Positions 45,049 to 60,137 of a stretch of 64,000 nucleotides of DNA are shown here, in pieces (the stretch's first letter is position 1; each line of letters starts with the position of its first letter). The translations under genes were made by a program, and so were the position numbers. Location of the stretch: assembly GCA_029945375.1 (NCBI GenBank), contig CM057063.1, positions 1,795,894-1,859,893 on the forward strand, read 5' to 3'. The DNA is from Agaricus subrufescens. Taxonomy: Eukaryota > Basidiomycota > Agaricomycetes > Agaricales > Agaricaceae. The notes below the pieces were generated by a model that made no database searches, was not told the origin of the DNA, and worked only from the letters and a program-made list of their open reading frames with translations.

Positions 45049-46219
45049 TCAATAGTACTGGGGGGTGGTGTAGTAATCAACTTGCTGAGGCTGCTCCTGA
45101 GAATAGTACTGGTCCCACTGCTGTGACGACAACTGGTAAGTTGGTTGCGTCTGTTGTACAGGCCTCCATTCCTGTGGTTGGACATAGTAGTCGGAGGACG
45201 TGTAGTAATGAGCACTTGGCTGGGAGTTTGGGTACGAGCAGGTGGTGGTAGAAGTCTCATATCCGACCGAGGGCGGTTGGATCGGGGGCGAAAGGTCAGG
45301 GTAGTACTCTTCTTGGCATTTTGACGGGGGAACATATTCCGGTGATATGTCAGTTTGATAATCCTGACCAAAATTGGGTTACATACATACTACAGAGAAA
45401 GAAAAGAGTAGTGTCACATACCTGTGGCTCAGGGGTCTGTTCTTCTGATTCCCAAGCATCTTCCTTATTACCCTCATAAGAAAGCTCAGAAAGCTCAGAA
45501 ACTTCCGGAGTACTACTGGGAGAGTGACGAGAAGAACGTTTGGAACCTGATTTCTTGTGGCGCCGAGGCTCGAACTGAGAAGGCATTCGACGACCAGTTA
45601 TAAGAAAATGAACTGATCGGAATCGATCAATACGAACGATCAGCCCGGAAAAGCAATTATTCTGGCTTACTGTTATTATCTCGGCAAGTTTCCTTGAGCT
45701 GTTGCAGGCGGCTTCCGACCTGTTTCGCGCTTCGCCTGCGCCCAGTCGCCCATTTAACAAAGTCCGAAAGGAAATGATTGCGACCAATAAAACGGCCACG
45801 TCCCCGGTATCTCGTGTGCAATTGATACCTGTCAGAGTACGCTTGTAAACCTGTGAAAAGAAATCATCCGATATTACTGCGAGAATTCTGGGAGAAGGCA
45901 TATTGAAGTACCTGAGATGAGCGCTGCTTCCCTGCATAATTACAAGGTTCAGAATCAATTACTGCACTTGAGCTATAATTGGAACCATCAACACGTACAA
46001 GTTGGGAGGCCAGACGGCTTCCCCTCCTCCTCTGAGTGTCTTGTGGCATCGACGACCGGTTGCGTCCTGCTGACACAGAACAGCCAACGATTGCTGGGGG
46101 GTATATGTTGAAGAAAGGTCGTCCACTGTCATAGTTTGCGTGGTGATAGTATCTGCAGTTGAGCCCGTCGATTCAAAGTCGCCCTGGACTTGGAAGTGGG
46201 ACATGAAGTAGGATTTCAT
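45049..46219 (-). CDS. TEA/ATTS-domain transcription factor
   Basis: Five exons are needed: 45999-46219, 45912-45931 (20 bp), 45671-45850, 45422-45612 and 45049-45363. Phases close to 308 aa. Across the junctions the TEA domain reads GEAVWPP, NLEAALISGLQAYSDR, FIGRNHFLSDFVKWATG and RRRSAKQVGSRLQQLKE, matching helix 1 (the VWPP...LQ part) and the recognition helix (RKQVSS-like) of TEA/ATTS factors such as AbaA and Tec1. Longer open frames in the wrong register cover the same DNA and hide it. The C-terminal 100 residues are Tyr/Gln/Ser-rich (YYTSSDYYVQPQ and WDQYYSQEQPQQ), probably an activation region. The target genes are unknown; family members control sporulation and filamentation. Confidence 0.88.
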
Positions 46220-47108
46220 GGCTGATCAAAGGCTGCAGACGAACAGGCGAGAGAAGATGTGTTGAAGGGTTGGTCTAAGCCTTCTTTCATTTTATAGTTC
46301 CAAGAAAATAATAAGGCTCACAGCATGCCCTTTGACGGTCCCCAGCTAAACTAGGGTAACTGATCAGATCTCTCGGTTCATCTATGGGGACGTAAGCGCG
46401 TCAGATCTTTCCACCCATGAGACGCCACACCCTGAACTCAGGCCGATGCCATCTCTGATTGATTCTTAGCTAACTTGTTCCAAACAAGCCATATAATGGA
46501 AGACCGATCACTCGTGTTCCTGAAAAAGTTACTGTTGTCTGCTGTGAATCGCCAGCCGTCGATCCAATATTAGCCAGTTTACCTAAACAAACCAGATGAA
46601 TTGCTTGCTGTTCTGCTTCACGTCGGAGCACAGCTCAATCAGGACTAAGGAAATCACATTCCCAAAATCGTCAAACCCGAGATAAAATACAGAAAAAAAA
46701 TACGATTCGGGATTGTTCGACTTCTGGAAAATCCACGATGTGTTAACGTTCCCCGAGAGAAGCTTCACACGCAACCCAAAGGGAAGCAAATCTTGTCAAG
46801 TCAAGCGCACCAGTTCCCCGCTTCGACACATTTTTTCTAGATTGCGATATAAACTGACACGCGGTAGTTCGAAGTTCAGCTTTGGGGTGACGTGCCAATT
46901 TTACACAAACACCCCCACATTCCACATTGAAATCGTTTCTGTTTTCCCGAAGAGGTTACTAAAAACCAGGGTTGCCTGATGTACACACTGCACAGGTCAT
47001 CGTCACCTGACTGACAGCGTGCCCCGGAGATCCCTCAATTCGAAGGGTGTCCAATAAATACAAACTAGACGTTTTCCGTCTAACGCGTATCGCTTCTTTT
47101 CTTGTAGC

Positions 47109-47129
47109 TGCCCTCAATTTTTGAGGGCA
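47109..47129. repeat. Perfect hairpin, 9-bp arms
   Basis: TGCCCTCAA, a TTT loop, then TTGAGGGCA. About 60 bp either side, GTGTCCAATAAATA and the reverse complement of ATTTTTGGTTGTCCGGACAC are loosely similar, so a small MITE-like element is conceivable. Confidence 0.4.
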
Positions 47130-49298
47130 CCCTTATTTTTGGTTGTCCGGACACTGTGTGATATTATTGTAGACAAAGGAACTCATACGCTATCCCCCAG
47201 ATACGCGGAAACTCCTGGGGAAACTTGACGTGGGCACATGCAAACAATATCGCAACTAGAGATCGATGGTTCTCGAGGACCCCACATTCTTTGACCAATT
47301 AATTATGTTTATGTACTTGATAAGTACATTAGTGGGGATACAATTCCGACTTTTACCTTTTTGAAAGGGGGTCGCTCTTAATACACCGGTGATTCAATTC
47401 CCTCAGATCCGTACCTACCTAATTACATATATTTTAATGCACAAACGCCGCCCCCCAATTTCCTAAAGATCCAAACCCAATCAACAGGTGTGAGTAAGTG
47501 CATCTCATAATCCTCAAGAGTCGAGTAATTTTTCGTGCCATCACATCCTGGATTGATCATGAATTGAAAACAGTTTTTGGCAAGATGATCGATTGATAAG
47601 CCTGGCATCAGACGGGCATCATTGTAAGGTTTGAATACTGTTCAGGCTGGGGAGCTAGGGTTCTGTTTCGAAATCGTATTAGTTAAGTGTGTAGTGGAGA
47701 AGCCAGACTCTCTCGGGGTTTACGATACCGTAATCGCAGTAAAAAATTCGTGACAGGTTTTTTCTTCCTTGGTTCCCACAGCAACATCAACTTTCAGCAG
47801 AGTGTGATCAGCATGAGTTTTGGAGCAACTGAATAGTATAGCAACCTCTTGCAATGAGAAGGAGAGGCCCGCACGAAACATGTAGGGTAAGAAAGAACAG
47901 ATGATACACCAACCACATAAGGTTGACAAGCATCATCTATTACTGCCCACTCTTTCCCCTTGATAAGCTCCGACAGGCTCTTGTCTGCGGGCGAATTCGA
48001 GACCTTCAGGTGACAAGCTCCGCAACTATACGGCACGTTTCAACCATTAGTGTTGTTGATGACTGGCAGCTCCGACCGATGCTGCTATTCCCTTAACCCG
48101 GATAGTTACACCACTGTCATCACACAACGGCGGAGTTCGAATGGGTTATACGGAAATTACCAGGAAATTACACACCTACAAGGTTGACAACCATAATCTC
48201 CGGATAGTTAAAACAAACATACCATAATGATTTGATGACGAGATGCATTTGAGGGGGGACACTGGTTGACAACGTCCAGACAACCAAAGACAGCCATGAC
48301 AGGGAAAATGGTAGTTCACTCACTTGGCCATTAGGTACTGAATTACCTTCCACCCAACAACTTCATTTGGGAAACAGCGCCCGAGGATTTCATAAAACGG
48401 AGATAAATTTTTTTCTTTTTCACAAAAAAGAAATCGTCCCACCGTCTTCCATAGCCGCTAATTTCATAGAATCCCCCCTCCCCATTCCAATCATGAACCC
48501 CAGTGTTTAATTTCGCAAGGACCAACGCCGAAAGGTAAAAATACTCACCTCAAAGGCTGACTCTAAAAGGACAAAGTGACGTGTTGAGTAACTGTTAAAC
48601 GGAGAAGAGCGAGCATACATGCGTCGCACCCTATAGCATCCTTGGTATCATGGCAATGGGCATCCCCACCCGGAAACAGGGCTTGGGGGATCGAAGCCAC
48701 CAAAACCTTGAGGAATACTCCGTGCCTTCAGTCATCCGGACGAGTCAACGGTACCCACTCGCAACATCCTAACAGCAATTCAAAATCGATCGATCGCTCA
48801 TGGATTACTCCGCAAATCTCCACTACATGCCCCTCCTGATTATCACCTCATGTTCAACAACTTTCGGCCTTGCTTGAGAAATATTTAGCTCATTTCAAAA
48901 ATACCGATCGAATAGAATCTGTCAGCTGTTGCCTTTGTTGATACTGACAGCCAAATTAGCGGAGTCTGACATCCCAGTAGTGAAGCAGGGGATATGACAA
49001 AAAGAGACCTATCGAACCGTTTTGCCCATGAGGATTCGTCTCGGGCACGGGCACGAGGAGACGATGCGGTGCTTGACAAGCTTTAACATTCGGCGCTTGA
49101 GAGATAAACATCAGATAATGAAAGGAATAAGAATCGATTTTGCCCTTTACCGCAGGTGCAACGCGTTTTTGGGCCCAGTGGATATAAAAAGCCAATTGTT
49201 GTTGTGTCGTCACTGATGGGATGATTGCAATGCCGCGTAATGGGTTTTCGTTCCTCCGAAGGTGTTCTAGTATGAATCATCAGGACCATGGGCATCCT

Positions 49299-49382
49299 AG
49301 AGAAGATAAGCGAAACAGCAGTTCATGGATTGCGTCCTGGAGAGAAGATAATCGAAACAGCGGTTCATGACTTCGTGCGCAG
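49299..49382. repeat. Imperfect 42-bp tandem duplication
   Basis: AGAGAAGATAAGCGAAACAG and AGAGAAGATAATCGAAACAG recur at a period of 42 bp, followed in each copy by a GTTCATG word. The similarity fades over the last dozen bases. Confidence 0.55.
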
Positions 49383-50385
49383 GCAGACCGTCCCGCCCGC
49401 ATTTGCTAGGGGATCCCGTATGGCCCTGTCAATGACTTTAGCATCAGTGAAAGTGAAGCCGAATCTTGAAACAGGTTGTTCGCTCCAGTCCATTCTATCG
49501 GCTCCAAAGGTTGCCAAATGACAAGCGGCAACGAAGTAGAATAACGACTAAGGAAGTAGTGAGCCATGAAGTCATGCCTACGCTAGAACGCTCCAGAAAA
49601 ACTATGACGTCGTATGAAAGAACAGCAGAAGCGATCCGTGAGAGGTGATACGCGGCGTCAGTGCCTCAGGAAAGCCCAACTCGGGAGATGGGTCCCCAAG
49701 AGAATCATAATGCGCAGGCCGTTGCCGAATCCGTCGCAATCACGTGAGGGCATCAAACAGGCAAGCCGAAAATTAAGAGTGCTGTCAAGGTTCTCAAGAA
49801 AGAGACTAAGTTTACTGGGCTATTTATACATCTGACGACGTCAACAGGAGCACGAGAGGGAGTGGAGGACAACGAGTATATGACTATCCTAATTTACTTC
49901 GGGTTTTTCAGACGACGTGGAGAGCGAGGCATTACTTTATTTCTACGGCGGATGAATGAAGAGGAATGTTATTGACTTTTCACGATTCTGTGCTTCAATA
50001 TCTAGAGAGTGGAGAACAACGGCGACGACTACTGGAGTAAGAGCAAGGTCATGGGCGAAACATGGCAGGCGATGCGAAAGGGATGCGCAATTAATCAACG
50101 AGGACAAAATAAGACAAGACGGGTCCGTGCGGGGGAACACAACGGAGTCCGGGTTGGAGAAACAAGAAGTAGCCAGATACTCGACCTTTCCAATAGCTTA
50201 AAGGGAGTAATAAAAGAAGAATAAAAACGCTGAACGGTCCCGGACAGGGAACAAAGCTTTTAGACAAACCGCACGAGACCCAAGATAGATATACCGGTTT
50301 CAAGGCTTCAGGAACAAGAAACGGATTAAATATTCGATAATGTTGATTGCAGATGTGGTTCTATGCAGCGTACTGCCAACGCAAC

Positions 50386-51059
50386 CTAACGGCAGGGTGC
50401 CAAGGAGCAAAGCTTGAGGCCTTGTGCCAGCTCCGACTTCCACTCGAGGCGGCGGACGGCCTCTGCGTAATCTACCCACTCCCGTCTTCGTTCGTTACGT
50501 TCAAGCCAGTCTTGCTCAAGTCCGGCGACATCCAATTCGTAGAAATGGTAGGTCGCCGAAGGTGTCGGTATCGTGATTACATAGCGAGTCACCGTTCCGC
50601 GTACACCCGCTGATGAAATGAAGGGCCAACGATACATAGACACGGCAACGGTAACGAACGGGAAAAAGCGGGAAAGCGGGGGAAGAGGACGAGAATTAGG
50701 AGGTGCGCGACGGATTAGAGGAAATGGGGAGGACCTTCTTCAAAGGCCTCTCGCGAGGCAGCAGCCTCTAGCTGCTCATCCGTAGGTTCCCATCCACCTT
50801 TGGGCACTGCAGGGCAGAAGGGGGATCAGGTGAGCGGGGCGATGACGTTGGAGGCGCGGCGAGGGGCGAGCGACTCACAGACCCAATAATCTGGCCTCTT
50901 GCGACTGGTGACGACCAGGACCTTCCCGGCCGATCTGGCAATGGGGATGGCGCAGCAGACAACGCGCGGGGTGGCCCTGCCCTTTGTGGCCATGAGAGAG
51001 TACGAGTGGGGATAGAGGAGCTTGGGGATGAAGGACGAGTTGGCGGGCCTGGAGGTCAT
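50386..51059 (-). CDS. Nudix hydrolase, diphosphoinositol-polyphosphate type
   Basis: Three exons fit: 50879-51059, 50735-50806 and 50386-50609, giving 158 aa. The Nudix box spans the second intron. It reads GGWEPTDEQLEAAASREAFEE and then AG, which fits GX5EX7REUXEEXGU fully. It is preceded by PDYWVLPK, as in Aps1/DIPP enzymes. An N-terminal VVCCAIPI strand and the C-terminal WLERNERRREWVDYAEAV also fit that group. The predicted role is hydrolysis of diphosphoinositol polyphosphates or diadenosine polyphosphates in the cytosol. The alternative start MATKGRATP lies 22 residues downstream. The closest upstream gene is the zinc transporter, same strand. Confidence 0.88.
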
Positions 51060-51437
51060 GGGGGAAGGAGAGCGAGACGAAGAGCGTGGGGGCGAGCGGG
51101 GTGCTCTGGCTGGGCGAGGCGCGGAGTAGGCGCGAGCGGGAGAGAGCCGGGCAGAGAGCTGGTTGGAAACAGAATGCAGGCGGAGAGAAGATATGTCCAG
51201 ATCCCCAGCAAAATTACGTTGTGCTTATTCCCGCCAAAAAAAGACACGCACGTTCCTCGGCGCACCCCCGGAGCCGCCGTCCGGATCAGTATATTCGCAC
51301 GCCCGTCTACGCTACAGCGCTGTCTACTGCTACCCCTATGTGTCCGTCTCGGTCGCGCACCCGCCTCGTCTATTCGTTCCAGCTGCACAGGCGTAATATT
51401 TAGCTGTTGTCTTTCCGAGAGCGCCCGAAACAATCAC
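51060..51437. other. Spacer between Nudix and zinc-transporter genes
   Basis: GC-rich 378 bp, upstream of the Nudix gene and downstream of the ZIP stop. Long open frames on both strands here reflect base composition. No gene is called. Confidence 0.45.
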
Positions 51438-53447
51438 TCACGCGACCAGGAACATGCACACGACTCCGAAGGCCATCGCGGTGAACTGTCAACGTCAGAT
51501 CTGTGAGAGACCGCGGCACATAACAAAAAAACCCTTACCTCTCGGATCGCTTGTTTTCCGCATTTGCTCTCCTCCAACAGCCTAAAAAAAAAGAGTCAGG
51601 TCAAGTGCATAGACAAATGCGTCCAAAATCACACGCCGAGCAGAAAACCTCATGATATAATTAATTAAATTCCACCTACGTTGGTAAAACGGCGACAGCG
51701 CCTATATAGAGGAATCCTCCAGCCACAAATGGGATGACCTGAAAACAAAAAGATGGTGATCAGAATGATCCAATCACGAACGTTGACGACTCTGCGGCCT
51801 CTCGAATCCATCCATTGGACGACGATCAACGTACCAGATCAGGAAGTTGCACTGTAGTGCCGAGTATGCCCGCCGCGTCTTGCCTCACGCCCGCGGCAAA
51901 GTCAATGGGCGCTGGCCCACCATCTGCCGACGCAGCGGTGTGCACTGCAATACCAATAAACGTCCTATTTTCGAGTCAATACATTACTTGGGTATGCCAT
52001 TATTAGCGAGCTCTCTTACCCGACCTATGAGCGCCGGCGTTTTTGAGCACACGACATAGATGCCGTCAGTAAATGTGTTGGTGATGTCAACAAAAAGACA
52101 CCCACAAATGCGCCAATCGCAGTTACAAACTGTGACTGCATGGCTTGCCTTTTTGTAAACCCACTACGAATCAAGATAGAGTAGTCAGCTATCTCATGTG
52201 GTATCTCATGCGCAAAACAGGCCAAGGTCGTGGTAGCTCCAACAAGGGGAGACGCATAGAAGGACGCGGCCATGCTGTACAACGGTCGCCACAGAGTTAG
52301 CCTTCACCTTGGCAGTGACCTGAACGATGACGTACGCTATGCCATCTGTTCTACACAAGTGCGTCAAACTTTAATTCACAATAGCAATAACACTGCATCA
52401 TCGATCAACGTACATGTTATGCACGAAATCTCCTAGAAGATTAAGATACGCTGAGGATTTTGATGGCCCAGAAGATGTCTTGACTGGTTTGGGAATGTCT
52501 CCGTTGGTCTTCTCGGCTTTCCTAGATCGCAGTCCGTTGCCTGACACAGATGTCGCTACGGCACTTGTTTCAGCGATATGAGAGTCATCCTTGTGTGAAT
52601 GTGAATGGCCATGAGAGTGCCCTCCCTCCTCATCTCCGTTCAGGACGCGGAGTACTTTCTCCATAAAGAAAAAGGCAGCGAAACCACCAAAGATCCCGAG
52701 TCTATCACACCAAGTCAGCTAATGAATCCCCTGAAAGGTTGGAGAACCCTACGGACCCGATGAGAATGTTCCTCTTCTCCTCAACCATCACGAAATGTGC
52801 ACCAGGGTCCTGATGCTCACCCATAAATGAATGTGGCACAAGGTGAAGAAGTACGTCTGAAAGTAGACCTCCAGCCTTCAGGAATACGTCAACATTCAAC
52901 CAACCACATCAAACGAGGGGGAGGATGGGGGTGCGCTTACAGCAAAAGCGATCATAGTATTAAGAGTATTGCCGTTAATCTGCGCAGGTATGAATGCTAG
53001 AATAAAGTTGGGCACCCTAGAATCATACGAAGCCCATCGTGAGTGGAGTGCCATCAAACCAGTTTCGCAATGCAACGCACGAGCTTATATAAAAGGTTCC
53101 GAGGATGGAATTTCCAGCAGGCCCAAAGGGAAACAACCACGCGAAGACCTGGCGCATGATAGGTGACTCCCCTTCGTCTACTGCCATCTTCAGAGCACTG
53201 AGCTTTTGCACAGCCGAACATTGGTGTAGTTCAGTTTCCTAAACGCGAAACCTCGGCATTAGTCCCTCGAGTCCATCAAAAATAACAAGATTGGGGCCAT
53301 TCGGACACGAGCCCGCCAGTGACTCACGGTTACCGTCAGGACACCACCTGTGTTGGGTGTGGAAGTGAATGTGGTGGCATTTGAGCGCCAAGCTAGGCAA
53401 GCCAGAAGAGAAGCGAAAACGAGAAAATGAACGAGTCTAAGGGCCAT
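51438..53447 (-). CDS. ZIP zinc transporter, KE4/ZIP7 (LIV-1) type
   Basis: Eleven exons are traced: 53328-53447, 53081-53238, 52941-53016, 52757-52875, 52414-52701, 52336-52350 (15 bp), 52102-52274, 51835-51964, 51680-51738, 51539-51581 and 51438-51485. An N-terminal signal peptide (LVHFLVFASLLACLAW) is followed by membrane helices. A His-rich loop, GHSHGHSHSHKDD, lies near 52600. The metal-site motif is HEIPHEIADY, a form of HEXPHEXGD in which Gly is Ala. The C-terminal helices include VAGGFLYIGAVAVLPTL. Relatives release zinc from ER or Golgi to the cytosol. The junction between 52102 and 51964 is out of frame by one base, so that exon edge or a base call is wrong, or the gene is damaged. 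Confidence 0.85.
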
Positions 53448-53646
53448 TGTGGACGATATGGAAACCAATAAGCGATTTATAGCACCAGTCTACGCGCAGA
53501 CAGATTAATATGCCCCGGTCCCCAGACGTGTAAGTTGATGCAAGCGTCGTGTCCCAGCGTGGGAATGTCATCATCCCATCATACTATGATCGTGACATAC
53601 TACACATTTAAGCAGCCTGGCAGTTGCAGATAACACGACTTGAACC
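53448..53646. promoter_or_regulatory. Shared bidirectional promoter (ZIP / HD hydrolase)
   Basis: 199 bp lie between divergent starts. A TTTAAGCAG stretch lies about 40 bp upstream of the HD-gene start. No further signal is claimed. Confidence 0.45.
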
Positions 53647-54941
53647 ATGTATCCCACTACCCAAGAGCAAGCCGTCATAGATGCCGCTGAAAAAGTCATG
53701 ATTGACACCATGGCCCGCTACGATCCCTCTCACGACAAGTACCATGGTCAGTTCCTGACGCCTAGCCCTCTGGAGAACCCTCGGCCACTAAAATTCAAGG
53801 GTTCCGATATACTTAGTTCATCGCGTTCGTAGGACGGCTCTTGCTATCGCTAGATCTCTTCCTGTACCACCAGATCTCTTGGTCGTTGAGCTAGGTTGTC
53901 CCCACTGTCCTTGATTTCACCTCGATCTCGTCGCTGACATAGCGATACCTTTTTTTTTCTTTTTTTTCCATTCGCACACGATTAATAATATGGCTTAACA
54001 ACCCCACATTTCGTCTCAGCTGCATTGCTTCACGACGTCTTGGATAAGAAATACGTGACCCCATCCGAGGCCGAGGACCCCTACACGTACTTCCTCCCAC
54101 TATTCACATCAATAGCTTCCACACACGGTCTCGACCTAGTCCGAGATGGCCGAGCAGAATTAATATCTAAAATCGTCTCCAACGTCTCCTGGTCCACGGA
54201 GAAAAAGCTTCGCGAACAAGACCTTTGGTCTGGTTGGCATGAGGCATGCCTTGAGCTCCACTGTGTTCAAGATGCAGATCGTCTCGATGCCATAGGCGCA
54301 TTCGGTAGGTATTCTCCTACTTTGACATGTATATTACCCCCGAAACCTTCGACTTTGGAACCACCACTTTGTCTTGTACGGCTCCGCAACGCTCTCAAAG
54401 AGGGCATATATCTCTCAACCGGGCTAGAACCCCATTCGCGTTCTGTGTGTTAAAGCATTTGCACAAACACTAAAACCTATTTCTAAATTCTTAGGAATCA
54501 TGCGTTGCGCCGCCTTTAGTGCTATTACCAATCGGTCAGTTCATTACCTTAATAATACTCTGATTAAATCACGCCCCCCTCTCCGAAGGGGACGGCAAGG
54601 CGAATAACATGGATTAAATTTACGATTTGTTCGTTGTTTTTTTTTTTTTCCTTCTTTTTTAGACCGTTGCACACGTCCGCCGATGACACCGCTTACCCCA
54701 CGACCGCCGTTCATCACTTCCATGACAAACTTCTTTTAATCCATGATCGTCTCAAGACAGAACTGGGGAGAAGCTTAGGTGAAAAACGCCACAGACGGGT
54801 ATGTCCCTATTCCCGGAAAACGTTATTGCCGGCTAATTGGCCTTTTTTACAAACTCCGTGACGTACTCTGTCATCTTTCCCCAGTTACTGAGTTTCTTGG
54901 ACTCAATGCAAGAGGAGTATGATAACCTTAATGTCTCCTGA
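53647..54941 (+). CDS. HD-domain metal-dependent phosphohydrolase
   Basis: Six exons fit: 53647-53746, 53817-53894, 54020-54304, 54495-54534, 54663-54798 and 54885-54941, giving 231 aa. The metal-binding HD pattern is present: first His in VHRVRRTALAIAR, the HD pair in ALLHDVLDKKY, and a late Asp in VQDADRLDAIGAFG. This matches the small YpgQ/YedJ-like family of HD hydrolases, which act on nucleotides or dinucleotides; the substrate is unknown here. The Arg-rich C-terminus ends SFLDSMQEEYDNLNVS. Introns contain T-runs. It converges with RFC5. Confidence 0.88.
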
Positions 54942-55452
54942 TATATACAAAACCGTAGTCAAGCCTGAAGCACTTTATACATTCCTCCCTGTCAATGAAT
55001 ACTAGTGCCTGACACTTTTCAAAACACTGTCGCAACTTCCATAACTCCCTTGCGTTAGGCTGGAAATTCCTTGTCGAAACGCCGGTTGACCTATCTCACG
55101 GTACGAATGGAGAGATTAAGCACTAAGGGGAGCATGTGTACAGCTGTGTTTCCCTTTTTACGGAATTCTTGTCATCCGCCAATCTCTGGGGAGAAATCTA
55201 AGCTTTATGTTCGGTCCAGCTTTCCGAACCCGACCTGCCCGTTCGAGAACAGGGTTCTCAATAGACAAGTGATCACCATGATCCTCGCACGACCGTGTTG
55301 AGGTTTTTTTGGTGTTGCGTCTGGCTCCCGGGCCTTTTTACAGATGATAAAATTAGCTACTGTACGGATCCAAACTAGTCGACACTACTCATGTCAAAGC
55401 CGAAGAAGAATTGCTGAGGGAAATTTTAGTGTCGATCCTTTGCAATTGCTGC
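54942..55452. other. Convergent spacer
   Basis: Between the HD-gene and RFC5 stops. A 76-codon plus-strand frame at 55071-55301 has no recognised content. Confidence 0.45.
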
Positions 55453-56993
55453 TCAACGAAATCGCACCTTGTAAATGTTCATGACTTTGACCACCCAGGC
55501 TTCAAGATGATAAATCTTCTTGTTTCCAATCCGCATCCTCGTTTCCTATAAACACGTGTATCAGAGATACTAACCATCCAGACACCACAACAACTCACGT
55601 AAAAGGCTGCCCAGTGCATGATTTCTGCTTTCAGGCTCTCATCCACGCGCTCAACCACGCGTTCAGCTACAGTCTAAGGCGCATAGTCAGCTTCGTGCGT
55701 CATTTACTGAATGGGGTCAACGCAAGTACCTTGAGGATTACGGTAGGAGGGATGCAGTGGCTTAGAAGTTCATAAAACTTGCTACGAACTTCCATTATCC
55801 GGGAGGGAGATTGTTCGCTGACAATCAAATCGGCGACTCTATGACAATAAGTCTCCCAATCGGGCTTCGCAATCGTCAGCGGACCCGTTAGATTTGGCCT
55901 GTCAGATAAACACTAAGGATAAACCTTTAATTGCCAGCGAAATGACCGGTACGCACGACTGCATCTTCAAAGCCTCCATGACCAAAAGGGCTTTTCTCAA
56001 ATTCCCATTAGAATCTTCGATGATTTGTTTGGCTGCTTCCTCAGGTAATTGGAAATTTTCCCGGTCAGCCACAGAGTTGAGTACAGTAGCCATCTATCCA
56101 GTAAGGCAATGTCGTAAAAACAAATTAAACCAAAATAACACTTGACATACCTCATCCGGATTCGGAGCCGCTATTCGTACTAATAAACATCTACTCCTGA
56201 TCGGAGCAATTAGACGGCTAGTGCTATTTGCACAAAGTATAATTCGCATATTCGACATGTACTTTTCCATTGTTCGCCGAAGTGCGGCTTGGGCATCTCG
56301 TGATAGAGAATCGGCTTCATTTATGACAACGACTTGAAAGGGATTAGTTCCGAAGCGAAACGAAGACGCATTTTGTTCACAGGGAACCCACCTTTGAACC
56401 GTTGTTTGGCGTTTAAGTCCACCTGCTGCGTTTGCGCGATTTCTTTGAGAATCTCTTGGATAACAACTCGGTCATAATTTCCGGCCTCACTAATTTTATC
56501 ACATCATCTAGGGAAAAGAGCCGTATGATGTAAGAGAATGGAAGTTACCTGGGCGTGATCTCAATGTGGTAATTGCTTTGAACCAAGTTGATTTCCAGTT
56601 TGCGGCGTGAAGGCGAAAGAAAAACTCGTTGGTCGATTTTTAGCTTCAGGGAAGTCAGTATGTCTCCACAAGGGTCGTATGGCGCCCACTTTTTCGGCTC
56701 CAGGCCCGTAAATCTCCCTCAGCGTGCAAGCGATACGAGTCTTCTTGCCCGCGCCGGAAGGACCATAAAAAAGCATATGTGGAAAATCCCCCGAGAGGGC
56801 CTAGACCGTTGATAAATCTCGATGCATTTCCATTGTAGTAGAGGAATGGCTGAACCAATGACTTGAGACGTCCTGATAAATCACGGTGGTAGAGAAGCTC
56901 ATTGAGAGATCGGGGACGGTACTAGAGAGACGCGTCAGACGTGTCATTACGTTTAGCAAACGTGAAGAGCACCTTGTCCACCCAAAGGGACAT
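55453..56993 (-). CDS. RFC5: Replication factor C subunit (yeast Rfc5, human RFC3 type)
   Basis: A multi-exon gene starts MSLWVDK (56973-56993), then [20 protein letters not shown]. Walker A is [10 protein letters not shown], with the KK typical of this subunit. Downstream come [20 protein letters not shown] (a DEAD-box variant that lacks the catalytic pair, as expected for this subunit), [16 protein letters not shown] with the SRC Arg-finger motif, and a C-terminal helical domain ending [18 protein letters not shown]. The protein is one of five clamp-loader subunits that place PCNA on DNA in the nucleus. No lesion is visible; exon edges in the middle were not all fixed. Donor AA followed by GTCATT is my best reading for intron 2. 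Confidence 0.93.
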
Positions 56994-57398
56994 ACTTCAA
57001 GAACAGATAGAGGTCAAAGAGTGAGAAACGATGCGGAACGTGGGTAAAGCGTGGGAGTCATAAACGCGTGACGTAGCGCGTCAATAATTGATGACATGCG
57101 TTCAATTCAATCCCATTGTGTCAAACATGTGTTTCCCCTCAAATAAGATTTAGCACTTCATTCAAGTGGCTCAACCGTCAAAAAGGTCAATACCCATGGA
57201 CGTCGCGGGGCCTGAAAATGCCTTATAAATATATATCCTCAAAAGACGGAATTCGCCAATTTCTCCACGATCTACCGCTCCGATCAATTTCACATTGCAA
57301 GCACTTGAATTGACTAGATGAAGTATCTCCTATCGTACAGCATCACAGCTAAATACCAGGGCAGTCAAACAAATTGTTTCTTTGCTCAATCTTCACAT
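56994..57398. other. Intergenic spacer
   Basis: 405 bp between the RFC5 start and the GMC gene stop. It contains the RFC5 promoter and the GMC 3' region. No gene is seen. Confidence 0.5.

Positions 57399-60137
<2,739 letters not shown>

Larger units (their letters stand above)
46220..50385. other. Long gene-poor stretch, nothing recognised
   Basis: About 4.2 kb without a recognised family. It includes a perfect 9-bp hairpin (47109-47129), a 42-bp tandem duplication (49299-49382), and minus-strand frames at 47423-48525 with Cys-containing segments (YSCGACHLKVSNSPADKS) that could be exons of an unknown gene. No splice chain could be closed with confidence. Confidence 0.35.

Noticed and set aside
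45350..45958. 202-aa minus-strand protein
   Set aside because: This long open frame overlaps the TEA-domain exons in the wrong register; the TEA reading has a domain match and good introns.
51056..51506. Genes on either strand between the Nudix and ZIP genes
   Set aside because: Several overlapping frames exist only because the segment is GC-rich; they conflict with each other and show no domain.
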